Source: JBKBUF01 sp046290815 (GTDB lineage: Bacteria > Bacteroidota > Bacteroidia > Cytophagales > Cytophagaceae). Taken from it: DNA of 64,000 nucleotides. Position numbers and translations under genes: made by a program. How positions within the stretch are numbered: the first letter of the stretch is position 1; each line of letters starts with the position of its first letter. Shown piece after piece: positions 45,233-53,993 of the stretch. Under the pieces are notes generated by a model that did not search any database, had not been told where the DNA came from, and worked only from the letters and a program-made list of their open reading frames with translations. Where the stretch lies: contig JBKBUF010000003.1 of the NCBI GenBank assembly GCA_046290815.1, positions 133,561-197,560 of the forward strand. Reading direction: 5' to 3'.

Positions 45233-45673
45233 ATGGGTGAAATACAATTTAAGTTTCCGGGGATTTTAAAGGAGCTCAGGTTAGAAGAGAAACTGACTCA
45301 GGAGGATATGTCTAATTTGCTTCAGATAGACAGGAGTAACATAGCCAATTATGAAAGGGGCAAAAGGTTACCTTCAATTGAATCATTAATTAAAATTGCT
45401 GATTATTTTAATGTATCCCTTGATTATCTTATAAGGGGAAAGGATCATAAAACTTCATTGGATTCATCAGATTCGGCAGTGAACGAATCCCTAAGGGAAT
45501 TGATGGCTGAGAATACCAGCCTTATGGATAATCAGCTTAAAATGAATGATTTACTTGTGCAGAAAGAAGAGGAAATAAGAGTATTAAAAGATTATTTACA
45601 ATCTTTAAAGATGTACAATCATTTTCTGGAGCAGAAAATTAAATTATTGGAAAATAATTCCGAGGAGCAGTAA
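45233..45673 (+). CDS. XRE-family HTH regulator with C-terminal coiled coil
   Basis: 146 residues. Residues about 10-67 are a Cro/CI-type helix-turn-helix (LKELRLEEKLTQEDMSNLLQIDRSNIANYERGKRLPS), ending in the common FNVSLDYLIRGK. Residues about 85-140 are heptad-like and predicted to form a coiled coil for dimerisation. It resembles short Bacteroidota XRE regulators with unknown ligands. It lies between the divergent sigma factor and a small acidic exported protein 58 bp downstream, which it may regulate or be cotranscribed with. Confidence 0.9.
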   Translation: MGEIQFKFPGILKELRLEEKLTQEDMSNLLQIDRSNIANYERGKRLPSIESLIKIADYFNVSLDYLIRGKDHKTSLDSSDSAVNESLRELMAENTSLMDNQLKMNDLLVQKEEEIRVLKDYLQSLKMYNHFLEQKIKLLENNSEEQ

Positions 45674-45731
45674 ACGCACCAAATTTACCCTAACACTGTT
45701 CCCAATAAAAGTATAAAGGGAAAGGAAAACG

Positions 45732-46058
45732 ATGAAGTATTTGTTGGGGTTGTTTATGTGGATCGGTGTCATTTCATTTTCTGCAGCTCAGACTAGTGCA
45801 CAGGAACCTGAAATTGAGGCTGAAGAAGGAATGGGTTTCAGCTGTTTTATGGTAGATGAAGAAAACATTATTTGCCTTGCTGTACCGGAAGGAACTGATG
45901 GGTTGGAATTTACTCCAGAGGAACCATACCTTGAAGAAGAATATACTGAACCTGGTAGACCAAGTCCTTTCGATGAAGAAGAACAAGAGGAGCTTCAAAG
46001 AAAAGAAGAACGGATAATCCGGGAAGATGAAGACGGAAAAATAAGGGTGTTACTTTAG
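45732..46058 (+). CDS. Small acidic exported protein of unknown function
   Basis: 108 residues with a signal peptide (cleavage near SFSAAQ). The mature part is highly acidic, with many Glu including a proline-containing EEPYLEEEYTEPGRP stretch, and has two cysteines (CFMVDEENIIC) that could form a disulfide. The C-terminal helix (EEEQEELQRKEERIIREDED) is charged. I do not recognise it. The signal peptide, its place after the XRE gene and a strong terminator right behind it support a real gene. Confidence 0.7.
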   Translation: MKYLLGLFMWIGVISFSAAQTSAQEPEIEAEEGMGFSCFMVDEENIICLAVPEGTDGLEFTPEEPYLEEEYTEPGRPSPFDEEEQEELQRKEERIIREDEDGKIRVLL

Positions 46059-46074
46059 TATCAGAGTATAAAAT

Positions 46075-46103
46075 AAAAAAGGCTGCAATTAGCAGCCTTT
46101 TTT
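46075..46103. terminator. Strong bidirectional terminator
   Basis: A-run plus GGCTGC (46075-46086), a 5-base loop AATTA, then GCAGCC plus T-run (46092-46103): a 12 bp stem counting A-T pairs. It ends the small acidic gene on the plus strand and sdhB on the minus strand. Confidence 0.92.
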
Positions 46104-46104
46104 A

Positions 46105-46869
46105 TTATAGTTCTTTAGAACCAAGTTTTGCTTTAATATACTCCCGGTTCATCATTGCTATGTTATCCTGAGAGATAAGCTTAGGACATTCCACTGAGCA
46201 GGCACCAGTATTGGTGCATGAACCAAAGCCTTCTTCTATCATTTGTGCTACCATTCTTTCTACCCTGCGTTTGCGCTCTACTTTGCCCTGAGGAAGCAAT
46301 GCCAGCTGTGAAATTTTTGCTGATACAAACAGAGATGCAGAAGCATTTTTGCATGAAGCAACACATGCACCGCATGCAATACATGTTGCCGCATCAAAAG
46401 CTAAATCAGCATCTTCCTTAGGTATTGGAATAGCATTTGCGTCCGGAACACCACCGGTATTTACAGAAATAAATCCTCCTGCCTGTATTATTCTGTCAAA
46501 CGCAGATCTGTCAACAACAAGATCTTTGATCACAGGGAAAGCCGCAGCTCTCCATGGTTCAACCACAATGGTATCACCATCTTTAAAGCTTCTCATGTGA
46601 AGCTGACAGGTGGTAACCCCCGATTTTGGTCCATGCGCACGTCCGTTAATGTACATGCTGCACATACCGCAAATTCCTTCTCTGCAGTCATGGTCAAAAG
46701 CAATTGGCTCTTCTCCTCTACGAATAAGGTCTTCGTTGAGGACGTCAAACATTTCCAGGAATGACATATCAGGAGAAACATCTTTAACCTGGTATGTAAC
46801 CATTTTTCCCTCTGATCTTGCATCTTTCTGACGCCAAACCTTCAGGGTGATATTCATTGTTCCACTCAT
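46105..46869 (-). CDS. sdhB: Succinate dehydrogenase/fumarate reductase iron-sulfur subunit
   Basis: 254 residues with three cysteine clusters. Cys62, Cys67, Cys70 and Cys88 are for [2Fe-2S]; Cys163, 166 and 169 with Cys228 for [4Fe-4S]; Cys173, 218 and 224 for [3Fe-4S]. It carries electrons from the SdhA flavin to the membrane quinone site. This is the Bacteroidota (type B-like) enzyme, encoded after sdhC and sdhA. The gap to sdhA is 97 bp and contains a heptad inverted repeat, long for genes of one complex. A strong terminator follows. Confidence 0.96.
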   Translation of the reverse strand: MSGTMNITLKVWRQKDARSEGKMVTYQVKDVSPDMSFLEMFDVLNEDLIRRGEEPIAFDHDCREGICGMCSMYINGRAHGPKSGVTTCQLHMRSFKDGDTIVVEPWRAAAFPVIKDLVVDRSAFDRIIQAGGFISVNTGGVPDANAIPIPKEDADLAFDAATCIACGACVASCKNASASLFVSAKISQLALLPQGKVERKRRVERMVAQMIEEGFGSCTNTGACSVECPKLISQDNIAMMNREYIKAKLGSKEL

Positions 46870-46900
46870 GCTATTTACGAATTTAAAAGCCTAAAGAAGT

Positions 46901-46969
46901 AAGCTTTAAGCTTTATTATTATTTGATTGAATTTTTACTTTCAGCCTCTTGCATTAAGCTTGAAGCTTA
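46901..46969. repeat. AAGCTTN heptads as an inverted repeat between sdhA and sdhB
   Basis: AAGCTTT-AAGCTTT (46901-46914) and AAGCTTG-AAGCTTA (46956-46969) form an imperfect palindrome of about 14 bp per arm; the right arm includes the sdhA stop codon. Same 7 bp periodic style as the other gaps in this window. The RNA hairpin could stabilise or separate the sdhA and sdhB messages. Confidence 0.7.
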
Positions 46970-48877
46970 TTTATAACTTCTTTGAGTTAACTTCACATAT
47001 TCAAACTTCAGATCTTCTTTATGCAGCACTGATTGTCCCGGTGCTTTATATTCCCAGGCAGCGGCATAAGTATATTTCTCATCATCTCTTCTTGCTTCAT
47101 TTTCTTCAGTCTGATATTCTTCTCTAAAGTGACCACCGCAAGATTCATTTCTGTGAAGCGCATCGTCTACCATCAATTCTCCCAGCTCCAGGAAGTCAGC
47201 TACTCTTGCAGCTCTCTCCAGTCCCTGGTTTAAACTTTCATTCTGACCAAGTACTTTTACGTTTTTGTAGAAGTCTGCTCTTAATGAAGCGATCATCTGC
47301 TTTGCTTTTGTCAGGCCTTGTGCATTTCTTGCCATTCCGCAGTATTCCCACATGATTTTTCCAAGTTCTCTGTGGTAATGAGTAACGGTTTCTTTTCCAT
47401 TGATAGAAAGGAGCTGTTTCACATTTTCTCTTACTGCTTTCTCTGCATCTTTGAAAGCCTGATGATTTACATCTACAGGTTTTGCACCAAGGTTTGCAAG
47501 ATAATCGCCGATGGTATATGGTATTACGAAGTAACCATCAGCCAATCCCTGCATAAGAGCACTTGCTCCAAGTCTGTTTGCACCGTGGTCAGAGAAGTTT
47601 GCTTCTCCAAGGGCAAATAAACCAGGAATAGTTGTCATTAAGTTATAATCCACCCAAAGGCCACCCATTGTATAGTGTACAGCAGGGTAAATTCTCATAG
47701 GTACTTTGTATGGATTTTCTCCTGTGATTTGTTCGTACATGTCGAACAGGTTTCCGTATTTTGCTCTAACGGTATCTTCACCCATTCTTCTTATCGCATC
47801 GGCAAAATCCAGATATACCGCCAGCCCGCTTGCGCCTACACCATGTCCTGCATCGCACTGCTCTTTAGCATTTCTTGAAGCTACGTCCCTGGGAACAAGG
47901 TTTCCGAATGAAGGGTATTTTCTTTCTAAGAAGTAATCTCTTTCGCCTTCAGGAATGTCATTAGGATGTCTTTTGTCTCCTTTTTGTTTAGGAACCCATA
48001 CTCTTCCGTCGTTTCTCAAGCTTTCACTCATAAGAGTCAGCTTTGACTGATGATCTCCTGTTACAGGAATACAGGTCGGGTGTATCTGAGTGAAACAAGG
48101 ATTACCAAACAAGGCACCTTTTTTATGTGCTCTCCAGATAGCTGTGGCATTAGAACCTTGTGCATTTGTCGAAAGATAGAATACGTTACCATATCCTCCT
48201 GTGCAAAGCAACACAGCATGTCCTGCATGAGATTCTATTTCACCGGTAATCAGGTCACGGGTAATAATACCTCTGGCAACTCCATCTACCGTTACAAGAT
48301 CCAGCATTTCTGTTCTGGGATACATTTTAACCTTGCCAAGCCCAATCTGTCTTGATAATGCGCTGTATGCTCCTATTAATAACTGTTGTCCGGTTTGGCC
48401 TCTTGCATAAAAAGTTCTCGATACCTGAGCCCCACCGAAAGATCTGTTGTCAAGCAGACCACCATATTCTCTTGCAAATGGTACACCCTGAGCTACGCAT
48501 TGGTCAATGATGTTTACACTCACTTCAGCAAGCCTGTATACGTTTGCTTCCCTTGCTCTATAATCTCCACCTTTGATGGTGTCATAAAATAATCTGAAAA
48601 TACTGTCGCCGTCATTCCTGTAATTTTTAGCGGCGTTAATTCCTCCCTGGGCTGCTATACTGTGTGCTCTTCTGGGGCTATCCTGAAAACAGAAAGCTTT
48701 CACATTATAACCAAGCTCAGCCAGTGTTGCTGCAGCTGATGCTCCTGCAAGACCAGTACCTACTACGATAATATCGTATTTTCTTTTGTTGGCAGGATTG
48801 ACAAGCTTAAGGTTAAACTTATGCTTAGTCCATTTTTCTGCAAGCGGGCCGTCAGGTATTTTGGAATCTAATTTCAT
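46967..48877 (-). CDS. sdhA: Succinate dehydrogenase/fumarate reductase flavoprotein subunit
   Basis: 636 residues, as expected for the long Bacteroidota SdhA/FrdA. The Rossmann motif VVGTGLAGASAAATLAELG near 37-55 is followed by the FAD-attachment region with RRAHSIAAQGGINA (its His is the usual covalent flavin site). Substrate residues fall in HPTCIPVTGDH, RDVASRNAKEQ and the C-terminal HYTMGGLWVD. Oxidises succinate to fumarate in the TCA cycle or runs in reverse. It sits between sdhC (94 bp gap with an inverted repeat) and sdhB. Confidence 0.97.
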   Translation of the reverse strand: MKLDSKIPDGPLAEKWTKHKFNLKLVNPANKRKYDIIVVGTGLAGASAAATLAELGYNVKAFCFQDSPRRAHSIAAQGGINAAKNYRNDGDSIFRLFYDTIKGGDYRAREANVYRLAEVSVNIIDQCVAQGVPFAREYGGLLDNRSFGGAQVSRTFYARGQTGQQLLIGAYSALSRQIGLGKVKMYPRTEMLDLVTVDGVARGIITRDLITGEIESHAGHAVLLCTGGYGNVFYLSTNAQGSNATAIWRAHKKGALFGNPCFTQIHPTCIPVTGDHQSKLTLMSESLRNDGRVWVPKQKGDKRHPNDIPEGERDYFLERKYPSFGNLVPRDVASRNAKEQCDAGHGVGASGLAVYLDFADAIRRMGEDTVRAKYGNLFDMYEQITGENPYKVPMRIYPAVHYTMGGLWVDYNLMTTIPGLFALGEANFSDHGANRLGASALMQGLADGYFVIPYTIGDYLANLGAKPVDVNHQAFKDAEKAVRENVKQLLSINGKETVTHYHRELGKIMWEYCGMARNAQGLTKAKQMIASLRADFYKNVKVLGQNESLNQGLERAARVADFLELGELMVDDALHRNESCGGHFREEYQTEENEARRDDEKYTYAAAWEYKAPGQSVLHKEDLKFEYVKLTQRSYK

Positions 48878-48907
48878 CTGTTTTTAATTAGTTTTTTATG
48901 GTAATAT

Positions 48908-48955
48908 GAAATGCCTTTATTTTTATTCTACCTGTTTACTTCTGTTAGGCATTTC
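48908..48955. promoter_or_regulatory. 9 bp perfect inverted repeat between sdhC and sdhA
   Basis: GAAATGCCT (48908-48916) and AGGCATTTC (48947-48955) with a 30-base loop. In the transcript this would form a hairpin between the membrane-anchor and flavoprotein messages. It could be a processing or stability element. Confidence 0.45.
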
Positions 48956-48971
48956 CTATAGTCATTTCGGT

Positions 48972-49634
48972 CTATAAATATTGTCTGAAAAATATAATCA
49001 ACGGGATTGCTGCAAAAGCGGCCGGAACCACAATAGCAAAAGTAGTCCCCAATCTCTTAATAAAAGGAGTATATTTAGGGTGTCTCAATCCTAAAGTCTG
49101 AAACGCGCTCTGAAATCCATGGTTCAGGTGGAATGCAAGCAATATCATTGCAAAAACATAAAAACCTGTATACCATCCGTTTGAAAATGCCTCATGCACA
49201 TCATCGTAAATAGGTTTTAACCCTTCCGGATGAATAATTTTATGTGGCCAGAAAAAGCTTCTTAAGTGGACAATTAGGAAAATAAGTACCATAGTTCCGG
49301 ATAATCCCATATTTCTTGAGAACCAGGAGCTGTTTTCAGAAGGTTGGTTGTAGGCATATCCAACAGGTCTTGCTTTTTTATTCTTGTAGGAAATAATGGC
49401 TGCATAAGCAATATGGAAAATAAAACCTCCGAAAAGTACATATTCCAGTCCTCTGATAAATGGATTGGTCTTCATAAAATCTGCATAAGCATTAAAGTCA
49501 GTTCCGTCGGTTTTTAAGAGGAGAAAGTTACTGATAAGATGCTCCAGCAAGAATGTTACTAAAAATAATCCCGTTACTGCCATGATGATTTTTTGTCCCA
49601 GGCTTCCGGAAAGTGCCTTACTTAACCAGCTCAT
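48972..49634 (-). CDS. sdhC: Succinate dehydrogenase cytochrome b subunit
   Basis: 220 residues with five membrane segments, the di-haem type B anchor fused into one subunit (no separate SdhD). Conserved histidines in the membrane segments (LEHLISNF, HIAYAAI, IVHLRSF, AFHLNHG) are candidates for ligating haem b. It binds SdhAB to the membrane and reduces menaquinone. First gene of sdhCAB. A consensus promoter lies 35 bp upstream. Confidence 0.95.
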   Translation of the reverse strand: MSWLSKALSGSLGQKIIMAVTGLFLVTFLLEHLISNFLLLKTDGTDFNAYADFMKTNPFIRGLEYVLFGGFIFHIAYAAIISYKNKKARPVGYAYNQPSENSSWFSRNMGLSGTMVLIFLIVHLRSFFWPHKIIHPEGLKPIYDDVHEAFSNGWYTGFYVFAMILLAFHLNHGFQSAFQTLGLRHPKYTPFIKRLGTTFAIVVPAAFAAIPLIIFFRQYL

Positions 49635-49669
49635 TATGTTTTTTTTTGAGGTTTAATTTTATACTTCGC

Positions 49670-49700
49670 CAAAGTTACATTCCTAAATATTAGGATGCAA
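49670..49700 (-). promoter_or_regulatory. Bacteroidota-type promoter of sdhCAB
   Basis: Read on the minus strand: TTG (49700-49698), 20 bp spacer, TAACTTTG (49677-49670). This matches TTG-N19-21-TAnnTTTG. The sdhC ATG is 35 bp downstream. Confidence 0.6.
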
Positions 49701-49812
49701 TCGAATTTTCTCTAATTTTTCAGGCATTTTTAAACATAATATCACGTCGGTTTGTAATAATTTTACGAGATTACGTATAAATATTCAAGCCTGTTTTAAC
49801 GTTTCAAGGGGT

Positions 49813-52389
49813 ATGGTAAAGCGATGTATATGGATTATTGCACTTATTGCCTTTTTCTGTGTTGAAAAAGGGCATGCCACTCATATCCGGGCAGGAAATA
49901 TTCTTTCTGAGCGGCTTTCAACCCTGACATTTCGTTTTACCCTGATTGTTTACACTAATACAGCTTCTAACATACTTGATGAGGATGCCACTTTTGATTT
50001 CGGAGATGGTACAGTACGCACGGTACCTCTTACCTTAAGGAGAAATATAGGAAGTAATACCCTTGAAAATCTTTATGTCGTGGAGCATACATTTCCCGCT
50101 CCGGGCTTGTACCGGGTAGGTTATACTGAAGTGAACCGTACCGGCAATATTCTGAATATAGGAAATTCTGTAAATACACCCTTTTTTGTTGAAACTGCTG
50201 TGTTGGCTACGGCTGGTGCAGCCGGGGTAATTAATGATTCACCGACTTTGCTGTTTCCTCCATTGGACAAAGCTCAGGCCGGACAACTATTTGTATACAA
50301 CCCGGGAGCATACGACAAAGAAGGAGACAGTATTTCTTATCGTATGGTTATTCCAAAGCAAAGTAAAACACAAAACGTGTTTGGATACTATACTCCTCAG
50401 GGAATGACACTTAACCCTGTTACGGGTGATCTTGTATGGAATGTACCTCAGACTCCCGGTCTCTATAATATCGCCTTTATTGTGGAGGAGTGGCGTAATG
50501 GTGTAAGAGTCGGATACATTACCAGGGATATGCAGATCGAGGTATTGCCACCTACAGTTAATAAACCTCCTGTGCTATCAGCTACAAAGGATACATGTAT
50601 TCTGGCCGGTACCACCATAACTGAAATTATAAGTGCTACGGATCCGAATGGTGATCCGGTAAGAATAACCACTACCAATAATCCTCCATCAGGTGTTTAT
50701 GCACTGGGAGCCAATTTTTCAAATCCTCCGCCTTCAAATCCTGTAGAAGGAGTATTTGACTGGACTACCAGTTGCGCTCATGTAAGGGGGCAGGCATACA
50801 ATGTCGATTTTAAAGCTACTGATATTCCTCCGGGTAATTTGCCTGAACTGGTGGATTATCAATCTATAAGGATTAAAGTTATAGCTCCTGCTCCGGTATT
50901 GGATTCTGCAAAGGCTTTTGAAGGAATGATAAGGCTCCACTGGAAACCTTATTCCTGTCCTAATGCAAACACTATTGCAATTTATCGTAAAGATTGTGAT
51001 TCAACAGGTTTTATACCTCAGGTATGTGAAGAATCAGTGCCTGCTGCTTTGGGTTATACCAAAATTGCAGAGGTGCCTGCTAACTCTATCTTTTTTGAAG
51101 ATACAAAAAACATAAGCCAGGGTACTTTCTATTGTTACATGCTGGTGGCTCAGTTCCCATTTCCCGGTTATGGTTCAAGTTATGCATCAACTGAAGTATG
51201 TGCTTCAACAGACAATACTTTACCATTGATGGGCAATGTTTCAGTAATTGTTTCAGACAGCGTGAATGGCGAGATCTCAGTAAACTGGATCAAGCCGTCT
51301 GTAATTACTCAATCCGGTCCTTTCCTATATCATGTATACAGATCAACAGGACTTTCAGGTAATAACTACCAATTGATAGGTGCAACTACAGGTATAAATG
51401 ATACAAGCTTTACAGACGGTCCGGTAAATTCATTTGCTCAATATAACTACAAGGTGGAATTAGTATTAAATAATACTGTACTTGGCGCTTCAGAGCCTGC
51501 TTCGGTTTTAAATCTTACTGCTGCAACAGGTGACAGATCGGCGATACTTAATTTTAACTCTGTTGTTCCATGGGAAATCAAATATCACAAAATCTTCAAA
51601 AGTCATAATGGCGGCACATATTCCATGGTTGATTCTACAGTCGGATTTACATTCAATGACAGAAATCTGATTAATTGTGACACCTTCTGTTATTATGTCG
51701 AGAGTTACGGAGAGTTTTGTTCACCTGATTTACCTAAACCCTTGGTAAGCAGATCTGCAATAAAATGTGTAGTACCATTCAGTAATGAGATTCCTTTGGC
51801 TCCTGTTCTTTCATTAAAGCAAAGCAATTGTGCATTGCCGGATCTGCCGGGCAATGAATTGGGATGGATAATTGAAGAGAGACAATGTGAGAAAATTGTC
51901 AAATACAACATTTACTATTCTCAATATGAAGACGAGGGCTTAACGTTGCTTACAACAGTGGAAGACACTTCGTTTTTTCATAAGGGTTCCGGGTTTCCAA
52001 TAGCGGGCTGTTATGCTGTAACCGCAGTAAATGCATTTGGGACTGAGGGCGAATTCAGTAACAGGGAATGTATAGATATTTGTGTTAACTATGCATTGCC
52101 TAATCTGATTACACCGAATGGTGATGGGAAAAACGATATTTTCATTCCATTACCTACACCAAGGAATGTAAGAATGGTTGAATTCAAAGTATTTAATCGC
52201 TGGGGACAGTTAGTTCATAGGCAGAATAATGATATCTTCCTTAACTGGCCTGCCGAAGGTTTGCCTGATGGTGTTTATTACTATCAGGCCGACGTACATT
52301 TTTTTCCAAGGCTGCGAAGAAAAGATGAACATAAGTTGCTGAAAGGCTGGGTTCATATTTTTTCAAGACAGGAAAGACCCGAAGATTAA
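49813..52389 (+). CDS. Secreted multi-domain protein with CHU_C (type IX) C-terminal domain
   Basis: 858 residues. A signal peptide ends near GHATHIRAG. A PKD-like N-terminal domain (FDFGDGTVRTV, then EHTFPAPGLYRV) is followed by a cadherin/Ig-like region (about 150-350). Several fibronectin-III-like modules with paired cysteines span about 365-750. The last 95 residues begin NLITPNGDGKNDIFIP (from residue 764) and contain VFNRWGQLV and LPDGVYYYQ, the CHU_C gliding-motility C-terminal domain that directs export by the type IX system. It is therefore a surface or secreted adhesin-like protein. No enzymatic domain is apparent. Single gene, divergent from sdhCAB. Confidence 0.92.
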   Translation: MVKRCIWIIALIAFFCVEKGHATHIRAGNILSERLSTLTFRFTLIVYTNTASNILDEDATFDFGDGTVRTVPLTLRRNIGSNTLENLYVVEHTFPAPGLYRVGYTEVNRTGNILNIGNSVNTPFFVETAVLATAGAAGVINDSPTLLFPPLDKAQAGQLFVYNPGAYDKEGDSISYRMVIPKQSKTQNVFGYYTPQGMTLNPVTGDLVWNVPQTPGLYNIAFIVEEWRNGVRVGYITRDMQIEVLPPTVNKPPVLSATKDTCILAGTTITEIISATDPNGDPVRITTTNNPPSGVYALGANFSNPPPSNPVEGVFDWTTSCAHVRGQAYNVDFKATDIPPGNLPELVDYQSIRIKVIAPAPVLDSAKAFEGMIRLHWKPYSCPNANTIAIYRKDCDSTGFIPQVCEESVPAALGYTKIAEVPANSIFFEDTKNISQGTFYCYMLVAQFPFPGYGSSYASTEVCASTDNTLPLMGNVSVIVSDSVNGEISVNWIKPSVITQSGPFLYHVYRSTGLSGNNYQLIGATTGINDTSFTDGPVNSFAQYNYKVELVLNNTVLGASEPASVLNLTAATGDRSAILNFNSVVPWEIKYHKIFKSHNGGTYSMVDSTVGFTFNDRNLINCDTFCYYVESYGEFCSPDLPKPLVSRSAIKCVVPFSNEIPLAPVLSLKQSNCALPDLPGNELGWIIEERQCEKIVKYNIYYSQYEDEGLTLLTTVEDTSFFHKGSGFPIAGCYAVTAVNAFGTEGEFSNRECIDICVNYALPNLITPNGDGKNDIFIPLPTPRNVRMVEFKVFNRWGQLVHRQNNDIFLNWPAEGLPDGVYYYQADVHFFPRLRRKDEHKLLKGWVHIFSRQERPED

Positions 52390-52470
52390 CCGGTTTTTCT
52401 GATTATGATTTTAATTTTTTTGCCTTAAATTGCGGACCTGAAAAAAAGCCTTAAACAAAAAAAATCTCAA

Positions 52471-53346
52471 ATGAAAGCTTACATATTTCCAGGTCAGGGG
52501 TCACAGTTTTCCGGAATGGGAAAAGACCTTTATGAAAATTCAACACAGGCACGTGAATTATTTGATCAGGCTAATAAAATATTAGGTTTTGAAATTACTA
52601 AAATCATGTTCTCCGGCACGGATGAAGAACTGAAGCAAACGAAAGTGACTCAGCCGGCAATTTTTATACACTCTGTAATACTTGCTAAGATAAATCCGGA
52701 CTTCAAGCCTGATATGGTAGCAGGGCACTCTTTAGGAGAATTTTCTGCTCTGGTGGCAAATGGTGCTTTATCATTTGAAGACGGACTGAGGCTGGTATCT
52801 AAAAGAGCACTTGCAATGCAAAGGGCATGTGAAATCAATCCTTCTACCATGGCTGCAATTTTAGGGTTGGAAGATGATAAGGTAGGAGAAATATGCAAGG
52901 GTATCACAGAAGAAATAGTAGTGCCTGCCAATTACAATTGTCCGGGGCAGCTTGTAATTTCCGGAACAATGAAAGGGATAGAAATAGCCTGCCAGAAAAT
53001 GAAAGATGCGGGAGCAAAAAGAGCATTGCCACTTCCGGTAGGAGGCGCTTTCCATTCTCCGTTAATGGAGCCGGCAAGAGAAGAACTGGCAGGAGCCATT
53101 GAAAATACTAAATTCAGCAAGCCGGTATGTCCGGTTTATCAGAATGTAAATGCTAAACCGTCCAAAGATGTGGATACAATTAAAGCTAACCTTATCGCTC
53201 AGCTTACTGCACCTGTAAAATGGACACAATCTGTTCAGAATATGGTAGCAGACGGAGCTACAGTTTTTGTAGAGTGTGGACCAGGTAAAGTGCTTCAGGG
53301 TTTGGTAAAGAAAATAAACTCCGGTTCTGAAGTAATGTCCATCTAA
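52471..53346 (+). CDS. fabD: Malonyl-CoA:ACP transacylase
   Basis: 291 residues. Opens AYIFPGQGSQFSGMGKDLY with the oxyanion Gln in GQGSQ. The nucleophile elbow is GHSLGEF with Ser87, RALAMQ (near 107-113) binds malonyl carboxylate through Arg, and the catalytic His is in GGAFHSPLM near 191-199. It loads malonate on acyl carrier protein for fatty acid synthesis. Normally next to other fab genes, but here it stands alone between a secreted protein and folK. Confidence 0.96.
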   Translation: MKAYIFPGQGSQFSGMGKDLYENSTQARELFDQANKILGFEITKIMFSGTDEELKQTKVTQPAIFIHSVILAKINPDFKPDMVAGHSLGEFSALVANGALSFEDGLRLVSKRALAMQRACEINPSTMAAILGLEDDKVGEICKGITEEIVVPANYNCPGQLVISGTMKGIEIACQKMKDAGAKRALPLPVGGAFHSPLMEPAREELAGAIENTKFSKPVCPVYQNVNAKPSKDVDTIKANLIAQLTAPVKWTQSVQNMVADGATVFVECGPGKVLQGLVKKINSGSEVMSI

Positions 53347-53354
53347 ATAAATTC

Positions 53355-53422
53355 GAAACCCGGAATTCGAAATCCGAAAAAATGACTCTGGGTTAATTTT
53401 CGTGTTTTGAATTTCGGGTTTC
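53355..53422. repeat. Inverted repeat between fabD and folK that runs into folK
   Basis: GAAACCCGGAATTC (53355-53368) pairs, with one mismatch, with GAATTTCGGGTTTC (53409-53422). The right arm encodes the last residues of FolK (stop at 53393-53395). Words such as CGAAAT and AATTCGAA repeat at 7-8 bp spacing as in the other repeat gaps. It could act as a bidirectional stop between convergent genes. Confidence 0.75.
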
Positions 53423-53929
53423 TAGCTTTGTAACAGTCAGTGTATCCTTGCACCTATTTACCATTTCGTTTACTGAAATATTAAATACAGGATGTTTTAT
53501 CTCAGCTGCTATTTCCTGTAAGGGTATCAGCGTAAATAATCTGTTATGAAGCTCTTTATGGGGAATGTATAAATCCTTATAACGGATGATTTCATCATTA
53601 TAGAAAAGTATATCTATATCAATTAGTCTGCTGCCCCATTTTATTTCCCTTTTTCTTCCCAGATCCTGTTCGATAACATTAATTTGTTTGAGAAGTTTTA
53701 AAGGATCGAGAGAAGTCTGCACCTCAAGGACCTGATTCAAAAATTCAGCCTGATTCTGGTTTCCCCAAGGGGCTGTTTGATATATGGATGATTTGGCCGA
53801 TACCTTACCTACGGTTTCGGAGATTTGGTCAACTGCACTTCTCAGATAAAATAATCTATCTCCTTCATTGCTGCCCAGAAGTAAATATGTCTTATTCAAG
53901 TTCAGGTTTATTTCAGGCAAATTTATCAA
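53393..53929 (-). CDS. folK: HPPK, 6-hydroxymethyl-dihydropterin pyrophosphokinase
   Basis: 178 residues. Starts with LNKTYLLLGSNEGDRLFYL, the HPPK LGSN motif. YQTAPWGNQNQAEFLNQVLEV follows near 47-67, then the active-site GRKREIKWGSRLIDIDILFY (near 93-112), with Asp pairs that bind Mg. It transfers pyrophosphate from ATP to the pterin in folate synthesis. The last ten residues (LETRNSKHEN) are encoded by the intergenic repeat and lie outside the family core. It is divergent from sppA with a 64 bp gap. Confidence 0.94.
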   Translation of the reverse strand: MINLPEINLNLNKTYLLLGSNEGDRLFYLRSAVDQISETVGKVSAKSSIYQTAPWGNQNQAEFLNQVLEVQTSLDPLKLLKQINVIEQDLGRKREIKWGSRLIDIDILFYNDEIIRYKDLYIPHKELHNRLFTLIPLQEIAAEIKHPVFNISVNEMVNRCKDTLTVTKLETRNSKHEN

Positions 53930-53993
53930 TTACTGTTTATTTTAACTAAATTTAAGGCCTTGTTTATAGCCGGACATCGAAAAGTAAAAGGAT

